Assembly: GCF_009711205.1 (NCBI RefSeq)
Contig: NZ_WMIG01000002.1
Location: forward strand, 608,223-672,222
DNA: 64,000 bases
Source of the DNA: Paracoccus litorisediminis
Lineage (GTDB): Bacteria; Pseudomonadota; Alphaproteobacteria; Rhodobacterales; Rhodobacteraceae
Direction of reading: 5' to 3'
Position numbers and translations under genes: made by a program. Below are positions 1-10,009 of the stretch, piece by piece. Under the pieces are notes generated by a model. The model did no database searches. It saw only the letters and a program-made list of their open reading frames with translations, and was not told the origin of the DNA. How positions within the stretch are numbered: position 1 is the stretch's first letter; every line of letters begins with the position of its first letter.

Positions 1-2
1 AC

Positions 3-1184
<1,182 letters not shown>

Positions 1185-1200
1185 TGGTCCGGAGGACGGA

Positions 1201-2460
1201 TTGGACACAATCTTTGCCGAGGCAACCCCGCCCGGTCGCGGAGGTGTTTCTGTCATCCGCCTGAGCGGGCCTGATTCGCATGCGGTCATTGAGACACTGG
1301 CAGGCTTCTTGCCTGAAGCGCGCAGATCTTATCTGCGCGCTTTACGTGATGGCGACGATCTGATCGACCGAGCGTTGGTTATTCGATTCGATGAGGGTGA
1401 GAGCTTTACCGGGGAGCAAGTGGCGGAAGTCCATGTTCACGGCGCCCCAGTCATCGTGAATCGACTTAACGTCGCGCTGGTTTCGCGAGGAGTCCGCCGT
1501 GCAGAAGCTGGTGAATTCACGCGCCGCGCGTTTCTTAACGGGATGATGGACCTGGCCGAGGCCGAGGGCTTGGCCGATCTGTTGTCCGCCGAAACGGAAG
1601 CGCAGCGCAAATTGGCGATGCGGGCAACTGAAGGTGAGTTGGGCAAGCAGACTGATGTCCTACGGACAAAATTGATCCGTGCCGGCGCGCTGATTGAAGC
1701 GAGTATCGACTTTGCGGATGAGGAAGTACCTGAGGAAGTCCCAGCGGAAGTATTCCACTTAGTGCGAGACGTGCGGATTGAAATCGAGAAGATGCTCTTC
1801 AGCTATCCGGCGACCGAACGTCTTCGGCAGGGTTATGAAGTGGCGATCATCGGACCGCCAAATGCAGGAAAGTCGACACTTATCAACAGGATTGCCCGCC
1901 GAGAACTCGCGCTAGTATCTGATATTGCGGGGACGACACGAGACATTATCGAGTTGCACACGGATCTGCGCGGCCTTCCCGTGACTTTCTTGGACACAGC
2001 GGGACTGCGTGACAGTCAAGATCCAGTGGAAGCAATGGGCATCTCTCGGGCAACTGGGCGCGCCAAAGAGGCAGATCTTAGGATACACCTGTCCGCCGAT
2101 GGATGGGATGGGGTAGACTGGAACAAAGACGATATTCGTGTTCGATCGAAAGCGGATCTTGTAAACGGTGAAGGACTAGCCATATCCGCGGAAACTGGAG
2201 CAGGGGTCGCCGATCTTCTCGATTTGATCTATGATCGACTGAAAGCGAAAGCCTCACGTTCCGGCTTGGTGGGACACAAAAGGCAAGCAGAATCGCTTTC
2301 AAGGGCATACACGTGTTTGGACATTGATCCAGACATGGCCCCGGAGTTGATGGCTGAGAGTATTCGCCAGGCTGCACATGCGCTTGCGGAGATGGTGGGC
2401 CGGGTAGGTGCCGAGGATTTTCTGGACGAGATCTTTTCCTCGTTCTGTATCGGGAAGTAG
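1201..2460 (+). CDS. mnmE: tRNA-modifying GTPase MnmE
   Basis: With MnmG it forms the complex that installs the cnm5/cmnm5 group on U34 of certain tRNAs. The start is TTG at 1201, preceded by a strong GGAGGAC ribosome-binding site. The N-terminal folate-binding domain carries [13 protein letters not shown]. The G domain has GPPNAGKST (G1), DIAGTTRD (G2) and DTAGLRD (G3). The G4 motif is the relaxed R-S-K-A-D rather than N-K-x-D. The C-terminal CIGK supplies the family's conserved cysteine. At 419 residues it is slightly shorter than the usual 430-450. It sits directly upstream of mnmG, its functional partner. Confidence 0.96.
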   Translation: MDTIFAEATPPGRGGVSVIRLSGPDSHAVIETLAGFLPEARRSYLRALRDGDDLIDRALVIRFDEGESFTGEQVAEVHVHGAPVIVNRLNVALVSRGVRRAEAGEFTRRAFLNGMMDLAEAEGLADLLSAETEAQRKLAMRATEGELGKQTDVLRTKLIRAGALIEASIDFADEEVPEEVPAEVFHLVRDVRIEIEKMLFSYPATERLRQGYEVAIIGPPNAGKSTLINRIARRELALVSDIAGTTRDIIELHTDLRGLPVTFLDTAGLRDSQDPVEAMGISRATGRAKEADLRIHLSADGWDGVDWNKDDIRVRSKADLVNGEGLAISAETGAGVADLLDLIYDRLKAKASRSGLVGHKRQAESLSRAYTCLDIDPDMAPELMAESIRQAAHALAEMVGRVGAEDFLDEIFSSFCIGK

Positions 2461-2461
2461 G

Positions 2462-4330
2462 GTGTTTCACGTGAAACAATTCGATGTGATTGTCGTTGGT
2501 GCAGGACATGCGGGTGTTGAAGCCGCTATGGCCGCGGCACGAATGGGTGCAAATACCGCATTGGTGACAATGCGCATGGATGACATCGGTACGATGTCCT
2601 GCAATCCGGCCATTGGCGGCTTGGGCAAGGGCCACCTGGTACGTGAAGTCGATGCTCTTGACGGTGTTATGGGACGGATTGCGGATGCAGCCGGCATTCA
2701 GTTCCGTCTGCTTAATCGTCGTAAAGGTCCGGCGGTGCAAGGGCCTCGTGCGCAGGCGGATAGAGCGCTTTATCGTGCCGCGGCGAGGAAAATGGTAGAG
2801 GGGCAGGCGAACCTCAGCATTGTTCTGGGTGAAGTGAGCGAGCTGGTAGCGAGTTCGGATGGTGTCGAAGGAGTTAGGCTGGCTGATTCGACTGAACTAC
2901 TCGGACGTCAGGTAGTTATGACAACCGGGACCTTTCTGAATGGCTTGATTCACATTGGTGAGGAAACCAAGCGTGCGGGGCGATGGGGCGATGAAGCATC
3001 CATTGGGTTGGCGAACTCTATCAGAAAGCTGAAGCTTCCCTTTGGGCGTTTGAAAACAGGAACCCCGCCGCGTATCGCTCGCGATAGCATCAACTGGGAT
3101 ATTCTGGAGTTTCAGCCGGGTGACGACGAACCGGTACTTTTCTCATATTTGAACTCCCATCCGGTAGCTGATCAGATAAGTTGCGGGGTTACCCACACCA
3201 ACGACCGCACACATGAAATAATTCGAAGCAACCTGTCACGATCGGCTATGTATGGCGGCCGAATTGATGGGGTAGGCCCTCGTTACTGTCCATCGATCGA
3301 AGATAAGGTTGTTCGCTTCGCAGACAAATCCTCACATCAGATTTTCCTCGAACCCGAAGGACTAGAATCCGATCTGGTCTATCCGAACGGAATATCCACA
3401 TCGCTTCCTGTCGATGTTCAGGTAGATTATGTTCGCTCAATCAGGGGTTTGGAGAATGCAGAAATAGTTCAGCCGGGCTACGCCGTAGAGTATGATTACG
3501 TAGATCCCCGCGCGCTTACGCCTACGCTCCAGGTGAAGACCATGCCAGGGCTGCATTTGGCCGGACAGATCAACGGCACGACTGGCTACGAAGAGGCGGC
3601 TGCGCAAGGACTTGTCGCAGGGTTGAATGCTGCTTTGCGTGCGCAGCAGCGTCCTGCCGTCGAGTTCAGTCGATCTGAAAGCTATATCGGTGTGATGATC
3701 GACGACCTTGTGACGCGTGGTGTAAGTGAACCATATCGTATGTTTACGTCTCGCGCAGAATTCAGACTATCACTTCGTGCCGATAATGCCGATCAGCGGC
3801 TTACACCGGTGGGGCTTGATATTGGTTGTATCGGCGAGGCCCGAAAACTCAGCTTCAATGATAAGCTGCGACAGTACACCGCTCTTCGTGACCACGCGTC
3901 ATCGGTTTGGTTTACCCCGTCAAAACTCAAAGAAGTCGGAATAGAGGTTCGGCAAGACGGGCATCGCCGTAGCCTATTTTCGCTTTTAGGTCAGCAGGAG
4001 ATTGGCCGAGATTCGGTCATCTCTCTGGATGAAACGCTCCAGGCAGCTCCAGAGCCGATTTTGACGCAGGTTGCGATTGATGCCCTGTATCACCAGTATA
4101 CTGATCGACAGAGCAAAGATGCAGAAATGCTTCGCAAAGAGGAAGGTGTTAAAATACCTCCGATTTTCGACTACGATTCCATTTCTGGTCTTTCAAACGA
4201 GTTGAAATCCAAGCTTAACGCGCACCGGCCTGACAGTTTGGCTGCTGCGAACCGCATCGAGGGTATGACGCCTGCAGCACTGACGCTTATTCTCTCGGTC
4301 CTGAAATCAGGAATGCGGAAATCAGCATGA
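2462..4330 (+). CDS. mnmG: tRNA uridine-5-carboxymethylaminomethyl modification enzyme MnmG (GidA)
   Basis: FAD-dependent partner of MnmE in tRNA U34 modification. The frame extends upstream to 2408 inside mnmE, but homologues begin close to [12 protein letters not shown]. The GTG at 2462, one base after the mnmE stop, with GGGAAG upstream, is therefore preferred (GTG 2471 is possible). The FAD-binding glycine motif GAGHAG lies near residues 12-17. [11 protein letters not shown] and KRGP-type segments ([17 protein letters not shown]) follow, as expected for the family. The 622-residue length is typical. A 16-bp parS site covers the start and encodes F-H-V-K-Q. The stop overlaps the rsmG start by four bases. 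Confidence 0.95.
   Translation: MFHVKQFDVIVVGAGHAGVEAAMAAARMGANTALVTMRMDDIGTMSCNPAIGGLGKGHLVREVDALDGVMGRIADAAGIQFRLLNRRKGPAVQGPRAQADRALYRAAARKMVEGQANLSIVLGEVSELVASSDGVEGVRLADSTELLGRQVVMTTGTFLNGLIHIGEETKRAGRWGDEASIGLANSIRKLKLPFGRLKTGTPPRIARDSINWDILEFQPGDDEPVLFSYLNSHPVADQISCGVTHTNDRTHEIIRSNLSRSAMYGGRIDGVGPRYCPSIEDKVVRFADKSSHQIFLEPEGLESDLVYPNGISTSLPVDVQVDYVRSIRGLENAEIVQPGYAVEYDYVDPRALTPTLQVKTMPGLHLAGQINGTTGYEEAAAQGLVAGLNAALRAQQRPAVEFSRSESYIGVMIDDLVTRGVSEPYRMFTSRAEFRLSLRADNADQRLTPVGLDIGCIGEARKLSFNDKLRQYTALRDHASSVWFTPSKLKEVGIEVRQDGHRRSLFSLLGQQEIGRDSVISLDETLQAAPEPILTQVAIDALYHQYTDRQSKDAEMLRKEEGVKIPPIFDYDSISGLSNELKSKLNAHRPDSLAAANRIEGMTPAALTLILSVLKSGMRKSA
2463..2478. other. parS: parS centromere-like site 1
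   Basis: The sequence TGTTTCACGTGAAACA is a perfect 16-bp palindrome and matches the known ParB-binding consensus TGTTNCACGTGAAACA. It overlaps the first codons of mnmG and lies about 3.2 kb from parB. ParB loads at such sites and, with ParA, segregates replicated origins. Confidence 0.93.
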
Positions 4331-4908
4331 ATGTTTCACGTGAAACAGAAGTTCTGGAACAATACGCAGCCCTGATACGCAAATGGAATCCGGCAATAAA
4401 TCTTGTAGCTCCGTCTACTCTGGAACAGGTGAAAAGCCGGCATATCGATGACTGCCTGCAGCTAGTTGATGTTTCGCGTTCCTCGTCGGGTAACTGGGTG
4501 GATATAGGTAGCGGAGGTGGTCTTCCCGGCATTGTTGTTGCCATCTGCCGCCCCGATATGCGGGTACACCTCGTTGAAAGTGACCGACGGAAGTGCAGCT
4601 TTTTGAGGAATGCTGGTCGCGAACTCAAGTTGACTAATTTGAACGTTTCAACTGAGCGTATTGAAAGCATCAATCCGCTGAAAGCAGACCATATTAGCGC
4701 CCGCGCACTTGCGCCGCTTCCATTGCTGTTGTCTTATGTCGACAGGCATTTGGTGTCTGGTGGAAGGGCTTGGCTGATGAAGGGACGAAATTGGCGGACC
4801 GAAGTCGAAGCAGCGCGTGAGACGTGGAGGTTTGACGTGACTTCACATCCAAGCGTCACGGATTCAGAGGCAGCCATCTTGGAAATTTCGGAGCTTCGTC
4901 ATGCCTGA
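4327..4908 (+). CDS. rsmG: 16S rRNA (guanine527-N7)-methyltransferase RsmG (GidB)
   Basis: SAM-dependent methyltransferase that modifies G527 of 16S rRNA. It has 193 residues, slightly short for the family. The SAM-binding motif [13 protein letters not shown] lies near residues 57-68, after the N-terminal N-P-A-I-N-L segment and the conserved R-H-I-D-D region. The ATG overlaps the mnmG stop (ATGA). The codons just after it are formed by a parS site, giving N-V-S-R-E-T-E. It overlaps parA by eight bases, so mnmE-mnmG-rsmG-parA-parB looks like one transcriptional unit. Confidence 0.95.
   Translation: MNVSRETEVLEQYAALIRKWNPAINLVAPSTLEQVKSRHIDDCLQLVDVSRSSSGNWVDIGSGGGLPGIVVAICRPDMRVHLVESDRRKCSFLRNAGRELKLTNLNVSTERIESINPLKADHISARALAPLPLLLSYVDRHLVSGGRAWLMKGRNWRTEVEAARETWRFDVTSHPSVTDSEAAILEISELRHA
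4332..4347. other. parS: parS centromere-like site 2
   Basis: This is a second exact copy of TGTTTCACGTGAAACA, overlapping codons 2-7 of rsmG. It lies 1,869 bases from the first copy and about 1.3 kb upstream of parB. It is identical to the first over all 16 positions. Confidence 0.93.
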
Positions 4909-5677
4909 GGGTCGGATTATTGCCGTTGCAAACCAAAAGGGTGGAGTCGGAAAGACTACGACGGCAATCAATCTCGCTGCGGCACTCAGTGAAACAGGTC
5001 AACGCGTCGCAATCATCGATCTAGATCCGCAAGGCAATGCTTCGACCGGGCTTGGTGTCGCACCTGAAACACGATCCATCACTTCCTATGACTTGCTTAC
5101 TGGCGATGCCAGCTTTCGGGAATCCTTGATTCCGACCCAAGTGGACAATCTAAGCCTTATTCCGTCAGATCGCGATCTCGCATCAGTCGACTTTGAGGTT
5201 GCGAACCGACCAGGACGCATGCAACTGTTGCGGCGGAAGTTGCAGGAGGTGGACGAGTATGACTTCGTGCTCATCGATTGCCCACCCGCACTTGGCCTCC
5301 TGACTCTGAACGCCATGGTTGCCGCCGGTAGTGTTCTCGTTCCATTGCAGGCCGAGTTTTATGCGCTGGAGGGGTTGTCCCAGCTGCTGATGACTGTGCG
5401 CGAGATCAGGCAGGCTGCAAACCCGGATCTTCGGATCGAGGGCGTCTTGCTGACCATGTCCGACAATCGGAACAATCTATCCCAGCAGGTGGAGGCCGAC
5501 GCGAGGAATACGCTGTCAGGTCTCGTCTACAACACGGTCATTCCTCGCAACGTGCGCCTGTCCGAAGCGCCGTCGTACGCCATGCCTGTGTTGCAATACG
5601 ATTCGAACTCGAAAGGCAGCGCCGCATATCGCGAGCTGGCCAAGGAATTTCTCTCCAGACAATTCGTAGCCGCCTAG
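4901..5677 (+). CDS. parA: Chromosome-partitioning ATPase ParA (Soj family)
   Basis: Nucleoid-binding ATPase that moves ParB-parS complexes during origin segregation. Its 258 residues contain the deviant Walker A motif KGGVGKTTT near residues 14-22, IIDLDPQGNASTGLG (Walker A', near 39-53), and DFVLIDCPPALG (Walker B, near 119-130). Size and motifs fit chromosomal Soj/ParA rather than the longer plasmid RepA type. The start overlaps rsmG, and parB follows after nine bases. Confidence 0.96.
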   Translation: MPEGRIIAVANQKGGVGKTTTAINLAAALSETGQRVAIIDLDPQGNASTGLGVAPETRSITSYDLLTGDASFRESLIPTQVDNLSLIPSDRDLASVDFEVANRPGRMQLLRRKLQEVDEYDFVLIDCPPALGLLTLNAMVAAGSVLVPLQAEFYALEGLSQLLMTVREIRQAANPDLRIEGVLLTMSDNRNNLSQQVEADARNTLSGLVYNTVIPRNVRLSEAPSYAMPVLQYDSNSKGSAAYRELAKEFLSRQFVAA

Positions 5678-5686
5678 GAGTATTAA

Positions 5687-6562
5687 ATGTCAGATAATAG
5701 ACTGGAAAAACGGGGGCTTGGGCGCGGATTGTCGGCATTGATGGCGGACGTGGACCTTATTCCATCAGACAAACCGGTGCCTCGGCAGGTTCTTCCGGTA
5801 GAGCAACTGACCCCGAACCCGGATCAGCCTCGGCGTAGTTTTGCGCCTGAATCGCTGCAGGAACTCGCAAGCTCGCTGAAAGCCAAGGGCGTCCTTCAGC
5901 CGTTGATCGTTCGACCGCATCCCAGTGATAGGGGATTGTTCCAGATCGTTGCGGGTGAGCGTCGCTGGCGGGCGGCCCAAATTGCCCAGTTGCACGAAGT
6001 CCCAGTCATTGTCCGCGATCTGGACGATACTGAAGTCCTTGAAGTCGCGATCGTCGAGAACATCCAGCGCTCTGACTTGAATGCGATCGAAGAGGCGGCC
6101 TCCTATCGTCAACTTATGGACCGTTTCGGTCATACGCAGGAGAAGCTTGGCGAAGCGCTGAACAAAAGCCGCAGCCATATTGCGAACCTGCTGCGTCTGC
6201 TCAATCTTCCAGAGCAGATTCAGAACTGGCTGAAGGAAGGTAAGCTGACGGCTGGTCACGCGCGCGCGCTGATTACGGCACAGAATGCCGTAGATCTTGC
6301 CCGCAAGGTTATCGAGAAGAACCTATCGGTGCGTGAGACCGAGGAACTGGTTCGTCGTCAAGCCGAGGCCAACAAGCAGAAACCAGCCCGCGCCAAAGCC
6401 GAAAAAGACTCTGATACCCGTGCGTTGGAGGGCGATTTGTCGGCGCATCTTCGCATGAAGGTAGCGATCAATCATTCCGGGCAGGATGGCGGCCAACTGG
6501 TGATTACCTACAAGGATCTGGACCAGTTGGATCAGCTTTGCCAGCTTCTTGGGAATCAGTAG
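5687..6562 (+). CDS. parB: Chromosome-partitioning protein ParB (Spo0J family)
   Basis: CTP-dependent parS-binding clamp protein of the chromosome segregation system. Its 291 residues begin with the family hallmark R-G-L-G-R-G-L-S-A-L, the ParA-interacting tail. The CTP-binding domain follows with PNPDQPRR and GERRWRAA, then ENIQRSDLNAIEEA and a helix-turn-helix segment (LGEALNKSRSHIANLLRLL). The C terminus is the dimerisation region. Its two cognate parS sites lie upstream in mnmG and rsmG. A bidirectional terminator follows. Confidence 0.96.
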   Translation: MSDNRLEKRGLGRGLSALMADVDLIPSDKPVPRQVLPVEQLTPNPDQPRRSFAPESLQELASSLKAKGVLQPLIVRPHPSDRGLFQIVAGERRWRAAQIAQLHEVPVIVRDLDDTEVLEVAIVENIQRSDLNAIEEAASYRQLMDRFGHTQEKLGEALNKSRSHIANLLRLLNLPEQIQNWLKEGKLTAGHARALITAQNAVDLARKVIEKNLSVRETEELVRRQAEANKQKPARAKAEKDSDTRALEGDLSAHLRMKVAINHSGQDGGQLVITYKDLDQLDQLCQLLGNQ

Positions 6563-6601
6563 CTCATATAGACGTTTATGAATGTAAGCCACTAGATGTA
6601 G

Positions 6602-6630
6602 AAAGCCCCGGTGCGAAACCGGGGCTTTTT
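6602..6630. terminator. Bidirectional intrinsic terminator between parB and grpE
   Basis: AAAGCCCCGGT and ACCGGGGCTTT form a perfect 11-bp stem around a GCGAA loop, with a T run on the plus side and an A run at the other end. It sits in the 72-base gap between the convergent parB and grpE genes and can serve both. Confidence 0.9.
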
Positions 6631-6634
6631 GCGA

Positions 6635-7180
6635 TTATTGGGCAGGGGTTGAACTGACGCCAACCTTGGCCGGGCGCAACAGCCGGTCGTGCAGCATGAA
6701 GCCATGCCCCATCACCTGAATGATATTGCCGGCGATTGTTCCCGGAACGGGGGCCTCAAACATGGCCTCGTGCTGCAGCGGGTCGAAGCGTTCGCCGACT
6801 GCCGGGTTGATGACCTGAATGCCATGCTTGGAGAAGACATTATTCAACTCGCGCAGGGTCAGTTCGACGCCTTCGATCAACGCACCATTCGCGCCGCGCT
6901 GCTCGTCATTGACCGAATCCAGCGCGCGGGACAGGGCATCGTAGACTGGCAGCAGATCACGCGCCAGGCGCGTGCCGCCATATTGCTCGGCCTCGCGGCG
7001 TTCCTTGTCGGCGCGCTTGCGGGCATTGTCGGCATCCGCGAGGGCGCGGATGAACTTGTCCTGCAGGGCATCCCGCTCGGCGATCAGCGCCTCGATCTCC
7101 GAGGTGTCCTCGACCGCCTCGTCCAGCGGGCTGGCAAGATCATCGCCTTCAGTCAGGCCGTTCGGGTACTCGTTCGTCAT
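6635..7180 (-). CDS. grpE: Nucleotide exchange factor GrpE
   Basis: Co-chaperone that releases ADP from DnaK. The upstream in-frame ATG at 7204 would overlap hrcA. The ATG at 7180, preceded by AAGGA, gives the better 181-residue protein starting M-T-N-E-Y. An acidic N terminus is followed by a long coiled-coil helix (ALADADNARKRADKERREAE) and the C-terminal beta domain containing VGERFDPLQHEAM, the family signature region. It lies four bases downstream of hrcA, a common arrangement for heat-shock genes. Confidence 0.95.
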   Translation of the reverse strand: MTNEYPNGLTEGDDLASPLDEAVEDTSEIEALIAERDALQDKFIRALADADNARKRADKERREAEQYGGTRLARDLLPVYDALSRALDSVNDEQRGANGALIEGVELTLRELNNVFSKHGIQVINPAVGERFDPLQHEAMFEAPVPGTIAGNIIQVMGHGFMLHDRLLRPAKVGVSSTPAQ

Positions 7181-7184
7181 GTCC

Positions 7185-8240
7185 TTATCCTTTCCGGCCG
7201 GCAATCATCCGGCCGACGAGCTGGGCGGTATAGTCGACAATCGGCACGATCCTTCCATAGTTCAATCTGGTGGGTCCAATAACCCCGACCGCGCCGACAA
7301 TCCTTCGGTCGGCATTCATATAGGGTGAAACCACCAGAGATGAACCGGAAAGTGAAAAAAGCTTGTTCTCGGAGCCGATGAAAATGCGCACGCCCTCGCC
7401 ATGCTCTGCCAGTTCAAGGAATTCGGCGATATCCCGCTTGCGTTCGAGGTCGTCGAACAGGGTGCGGATGCGGTCCAGATCGGCCAGTTCATCGGCCAGC
7501 AGGTTGGCGCGCCCGCGGACGATCAGCCGCGGGTCCGCCACATCGCCATCCCACATCGCCAATCCCGAGGCGATCAGCTCGGCGGCGATCAGGTCCAGCT
7601 TCTGACGGCTGGCCTCGATCTCATGCGAGATGCTGCTGCGCAGATCGGTCAGCGTGCGCCCCTCGGCCACCGCGTTCAGGAAATTCGCGGCCTCACGCAT
7701 CGAACTGGCGGTATGGCCGGGCGGTGGGGTAAAGACCCGGTTCTCGACCCGTCCATCTGCAAAGACCAGCACGACCAGCGCGCGATCCGGGGCGAGGCTC
7801 ACGAATTCGATATGACGGACCGGCGCTTCCTGCTTTGGCATCAGCACCAGCGAGGCGCCGTGCGTCAGGGTCGACAGCGCCATGCTGACCCGGTCCAGCA
7901 TCGCGCCGGTATCGCCCTGATCATTGCCCAGCGTCTCCTCGATCATCTCGCGATCCGTGGTCGAGACCGGCCCCATCTCCATCAGCCCGTCCACGAACAG
8001 CCGCAGCCCCAGTTGCGTCGGCATCCGCCCGGCCGAGACATGCGGATGGTCCAGCAGACCGAAATGTTCCAGATCCTGCATCACGTTGCGTATCGTGGCG
8101 GCGCTGACCTTTTCGCTCATGTCGCGGGTCAGGGTGCGCGAACCGACGGGCTCGCCGGTGGCCAGATAGGTCTCGACGACCCGGCGAAACACTTCGCGGG
8201 ATCGGTCATTCAAGTCAGAGAGCAAGGCGCGGTCAGGCAT
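7185..8240 (-). CDS. hrcA: Heat-inducible transcription repressor HrcA
   Basis: Repressor that binds CIRCE elements ahead of groESL-type operons, with GroEL as co-factor. Its 351 residues have an N-terminal winged helix (SREVFRRVVETYLATGEPVGSRTL split around residues 13-36) and S-A-A-T-I-R-N-V-M-Q-D-L-E, the recognition helix, near 49-61. The C-terminal region matches the family (S-P-Y-M-N-A-D-R-R-I-V-G-A-V-G-V-I-G-P). No CIRCE inverted repeat was found in the 86 bases upstream, so its targets are probably elsewhere. It is divergent from rph. Confidence 0.95.
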   Translation of the reverse strand: MPDRALLSDLNDRSREVFRRVVETYLATGEPVGSRTLTRDMSEKVSAATIRNVMQDLEHFGLLDHPHVSAGRMPTQLGLRLFVDGLMEMGPVSTTDREMIEETLGNDQGDTGAMLDRVSMALSTLTHGASLVLMPKQEAPVRHIEFVSLAPDRALVVLVFADGRVENRVFTPPPGHTASSMREAANFLNAVAEGRTLTDLRSSISHEIEASRQKLDLIAAELIASGLAMWDGDVADPRLIVRGRANLLADELADLDRIRTLFDDLERKRDIAEFLELAEHGEGVRIFIGSENKLFSLSGSSLVVSPYMNADRRIVGAVGVIGPTRLNYGRIVPIVDYTAQLVGRMIAGRKG

Positions 8241-8326
8241 GGCGGATCAATCGCGTTGGGTAACGGGTTGCGGTCAGGGGCAGGCGAGCGGTATTTGAAC
8301 AGCAAAACCCCCGAAAGGAATGACCG

Positions 8327-9040
8327 ATGCGACCCTCAGGCCGGAATTTAAGCGATATGCGTCCGATTTCAATCGAAACGGGGATCATGCGTCACGCCGA
8401 GGGCTCTTGCCTGATCTCTTGCGGCGACACGCGCGTGCTGTGTTCCGCCACGATCGAGGAAAAAGCGCCGCCCTTCCTGAAGGGTTCCGGGCAAGGCTGG
8501 GTCACCGCCGAATACGGAATGCTGCCGCGCGCCACCAACTCGCGCAACCGGCGCGAGGCTGCGGCGGGCAAGCAATCGGGCCGCACCCAGGAAATCCAGC
8601 GCCTGATCGGCCGCGCCCTGCGCGCTGGTGTCGACCGCCGCGCGCTTGGGGAACGCCAGATCGTCATCGATTGCGACGTGATCCAGGCCGATGGCGGTAC
8701 GCGTTGCGCCTCGATTACCGGCGGCTGGGTCGCGCTGCGCCTGGCGGTGAACAAGCTGCTCAAGGCCGGGATCATCTCGACCGACCCGATCATGGACCAT
8801 GTCGCGGCCGTTTCTTGCGGGATCTATGCCGGTCAGGCGCTGCTGGATCTGGACTATGCCGAGGACAGCGAAGCCGGCACTGACGGCAACTTCATCATGA
8901 CCGGCGCAGGTCGTCTGATTGAGGTGCAGATGTCCGCCGAAGGCGCGACCTTCTCGCGCGCGCAGATGAACGACCTGCTGGACCTGTCCGAGGCTGGCAT
9001 CGCCGAGCTGGTCCGCGCCCAGAAAGAAGCCATCGCATGA
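8327..9040 (+). CDS. rph: Ribonuclease PH
   Basis: Phosphorolytic 3'-5' exoribonuclease that trims tRNA precursors. Its 237 residues begin M-R-P-S-G-R, a near-invariant start, preceded by GAAAGGA. Conserved segments include [24 protein letters not shown], the phosphate-site region [24 protein letters not shown] and [12 protein letters not shown]. Its stop overlaps the rdgB start by four bases. Confidence 0.97.
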   Translation: MRPSGRNLSDMRPISIETGIMRHAEGSCLISCGDTRVLCSATIEEKAPPFLKGSGQGWVTAEYGMLPRATNSRNRREAAAGKQSGRTQEIQRLIGRALRAGVDRRALGERQIVIDCDVIQADGGTRCASITGGWVALRLAVNKLLKAGIISTDPIMDHVAAVSCGIYAGQALLDLDYAEDSEAGTDGNFIMTGAGRLIEVQMSAEGATFSRAQMNDLLDLSEAGIAELVRAQKEAIA

Positions 9041-9642
9041 GGAAGCTGAGCGAACGCAAGCTTCTGGTCGCGACCCATAACTCCGGCAAGCTCGACGAGA
9101 TCCGCGCGATGATGGCCCCGCACGGGATCGAGGTCACCTCGGCTGGTGAGATGGGTCTGGCCGAACCGGCCGAGACCGAGGACAGCTTCATCGGCAATGC
9201 CCGGATCAAGGCCCGCGCTGCCATGCTGGCGACCGGGCTGCCGGTGCTGGCCGATGACAGCGGCATTACCGTCGACGGTCTGGATGGCGCGCCCGGCGTC
9301 TATACCGCCGACTGGGCGGAAACGCCCAATGGCCGCGACTTCATGCAGGCCATGTCGCGGACGTGGCGGGAACTGGATGCGCGCAATGCACCCGAGCCCC
9401 GTACCGCCCAGTTCCGCGCCACGCTGATCCTGATGTGGCCCGACGGGCATGAGGAGATCTTCGAGGGCATCGCCCCCGGTCATCTGGTCTGGCCGCCCCG
9501 TGGCGCATTAGGCCACGGCTATGACCCGATCTTTGTCCCCGACGGCCATGATCGTACCTTTGCCGAGATGACGCCCGAAGAAAAGAACAGCATCAGCCAT
9601 CGCGCCGATGCCTTCAGAAAGCTTGAGGCCGCCTTTGCGTAG
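9037..9642 (+). CDS. rdgB: RdgB/HAM1 family XTP/dITP pyrophosphatase
   Basis: Removes non-canonical purine nucleotides (XTP, dITP, ITP) to protect nucleic acids. Its 201 residues carry the N-terminal [11 protein letters not shown], the central [20 protein letters not shown] and the C-terminal G-Y-D-P-I-F-V-P and [14 protein letters not shown] motifs that define the family. The start ATGA overlaps the rph stop. rph-rdgB-hemW linkage is common in alphaproteobacteria. Confidence 0.96.
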   Translation: MRKLSERKLLVATHNSGKLDEIRAMMAPHGIEVTSAGEMGLAEPAETEDSFIGNARIKARAAMLATGLPVLADDSGITVDGLDGAPGVYTADWAETPNGRDFMQAMSRTWRELDARNAPEPRTAQFRATLILMWPDGHEEIFEGIAPGHLVWPPRGALGHGYDPIFVPDGHDRTFAEMTPEEKNSISHRADAFRKLEAAFA

Positions 9643-10009
9643 GATCTCGACCGGATCGCCGTTTGAAACCGCGCTTGGCTACAGCCGGGCGGTGGTCAAG
9701 GGGCCATGGTGCTTCGTCTCGGGCACCACGGGCTATGATTATGCGGCGATGTCCATGCCCGACAGTGCCGCTGAACAGGCGCGCAACGCCTTTGCCACGA
9801 TCTTTGCAACGCTGGATCAGGCCGGGTTTACCCCCGCCGACATTGTGCGCGTGCAATACACGATCACCGATGCCGCGCTGGTCGATGAAATCGCTCCGGT
9901 GCTGGGTGAGGCGATGAAGGATGCGTTACCTGCAGCGACAATGGTTGTAGCGGGCCTGATCAAACCCGAAATGAAGGTCGAGATCGAAGTGACCGCCTTT
10001 CGGGAGTGA
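9635..10009 (+). CDS. RidA/YjgF-family protein lacking the RidA catalytic arginine
   Basis: A 124-residue chorismate-mutase-like fold protein of the Rid superfamily. The frame is open from ATG 9608. The TTG at 9635, with GAGG five bases upstream, gives [11 protein letters not shown], which fits homologues better, so it is chosen. F-V-S-G-T-T-G-Y-D-Y and A-F-A-T-I-F-A-T-L-D-Q-A-G are family segments. Where RidA imine deaminases have P-A-R-S (catalytic Arg), this protein reads P-A-A-T. A RidA-type enamine/imine deaminase activity should therefore not be assumed. The start overlaps rdgB and the stop overlaps hemW. Confidence 0.82.
   Translation: MRRISTGSPFETALGYSRAVVKGPWCFVSGTTGYDYAAMSMPDSAAEQARNAFATIFATLDQAGFTPADIVRVQYTITDAALVDEIAPVLGEAMKDALPAATMVVAGLIKPEMKVEIEVTAFRE

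Noticed and set aside
3388..3398. ATATCCACA, one mismatch from a DnaA box
   Set aside because: A single near-match inside mnmG with no cluster or AT-rich unwinding region; no origin is called.
8241..8326. Possible CIRCE element between hrcA and rph
   Set aside because: No TTAGCACTC-N9-GAGTGCTAA-like inverted repeat is present.
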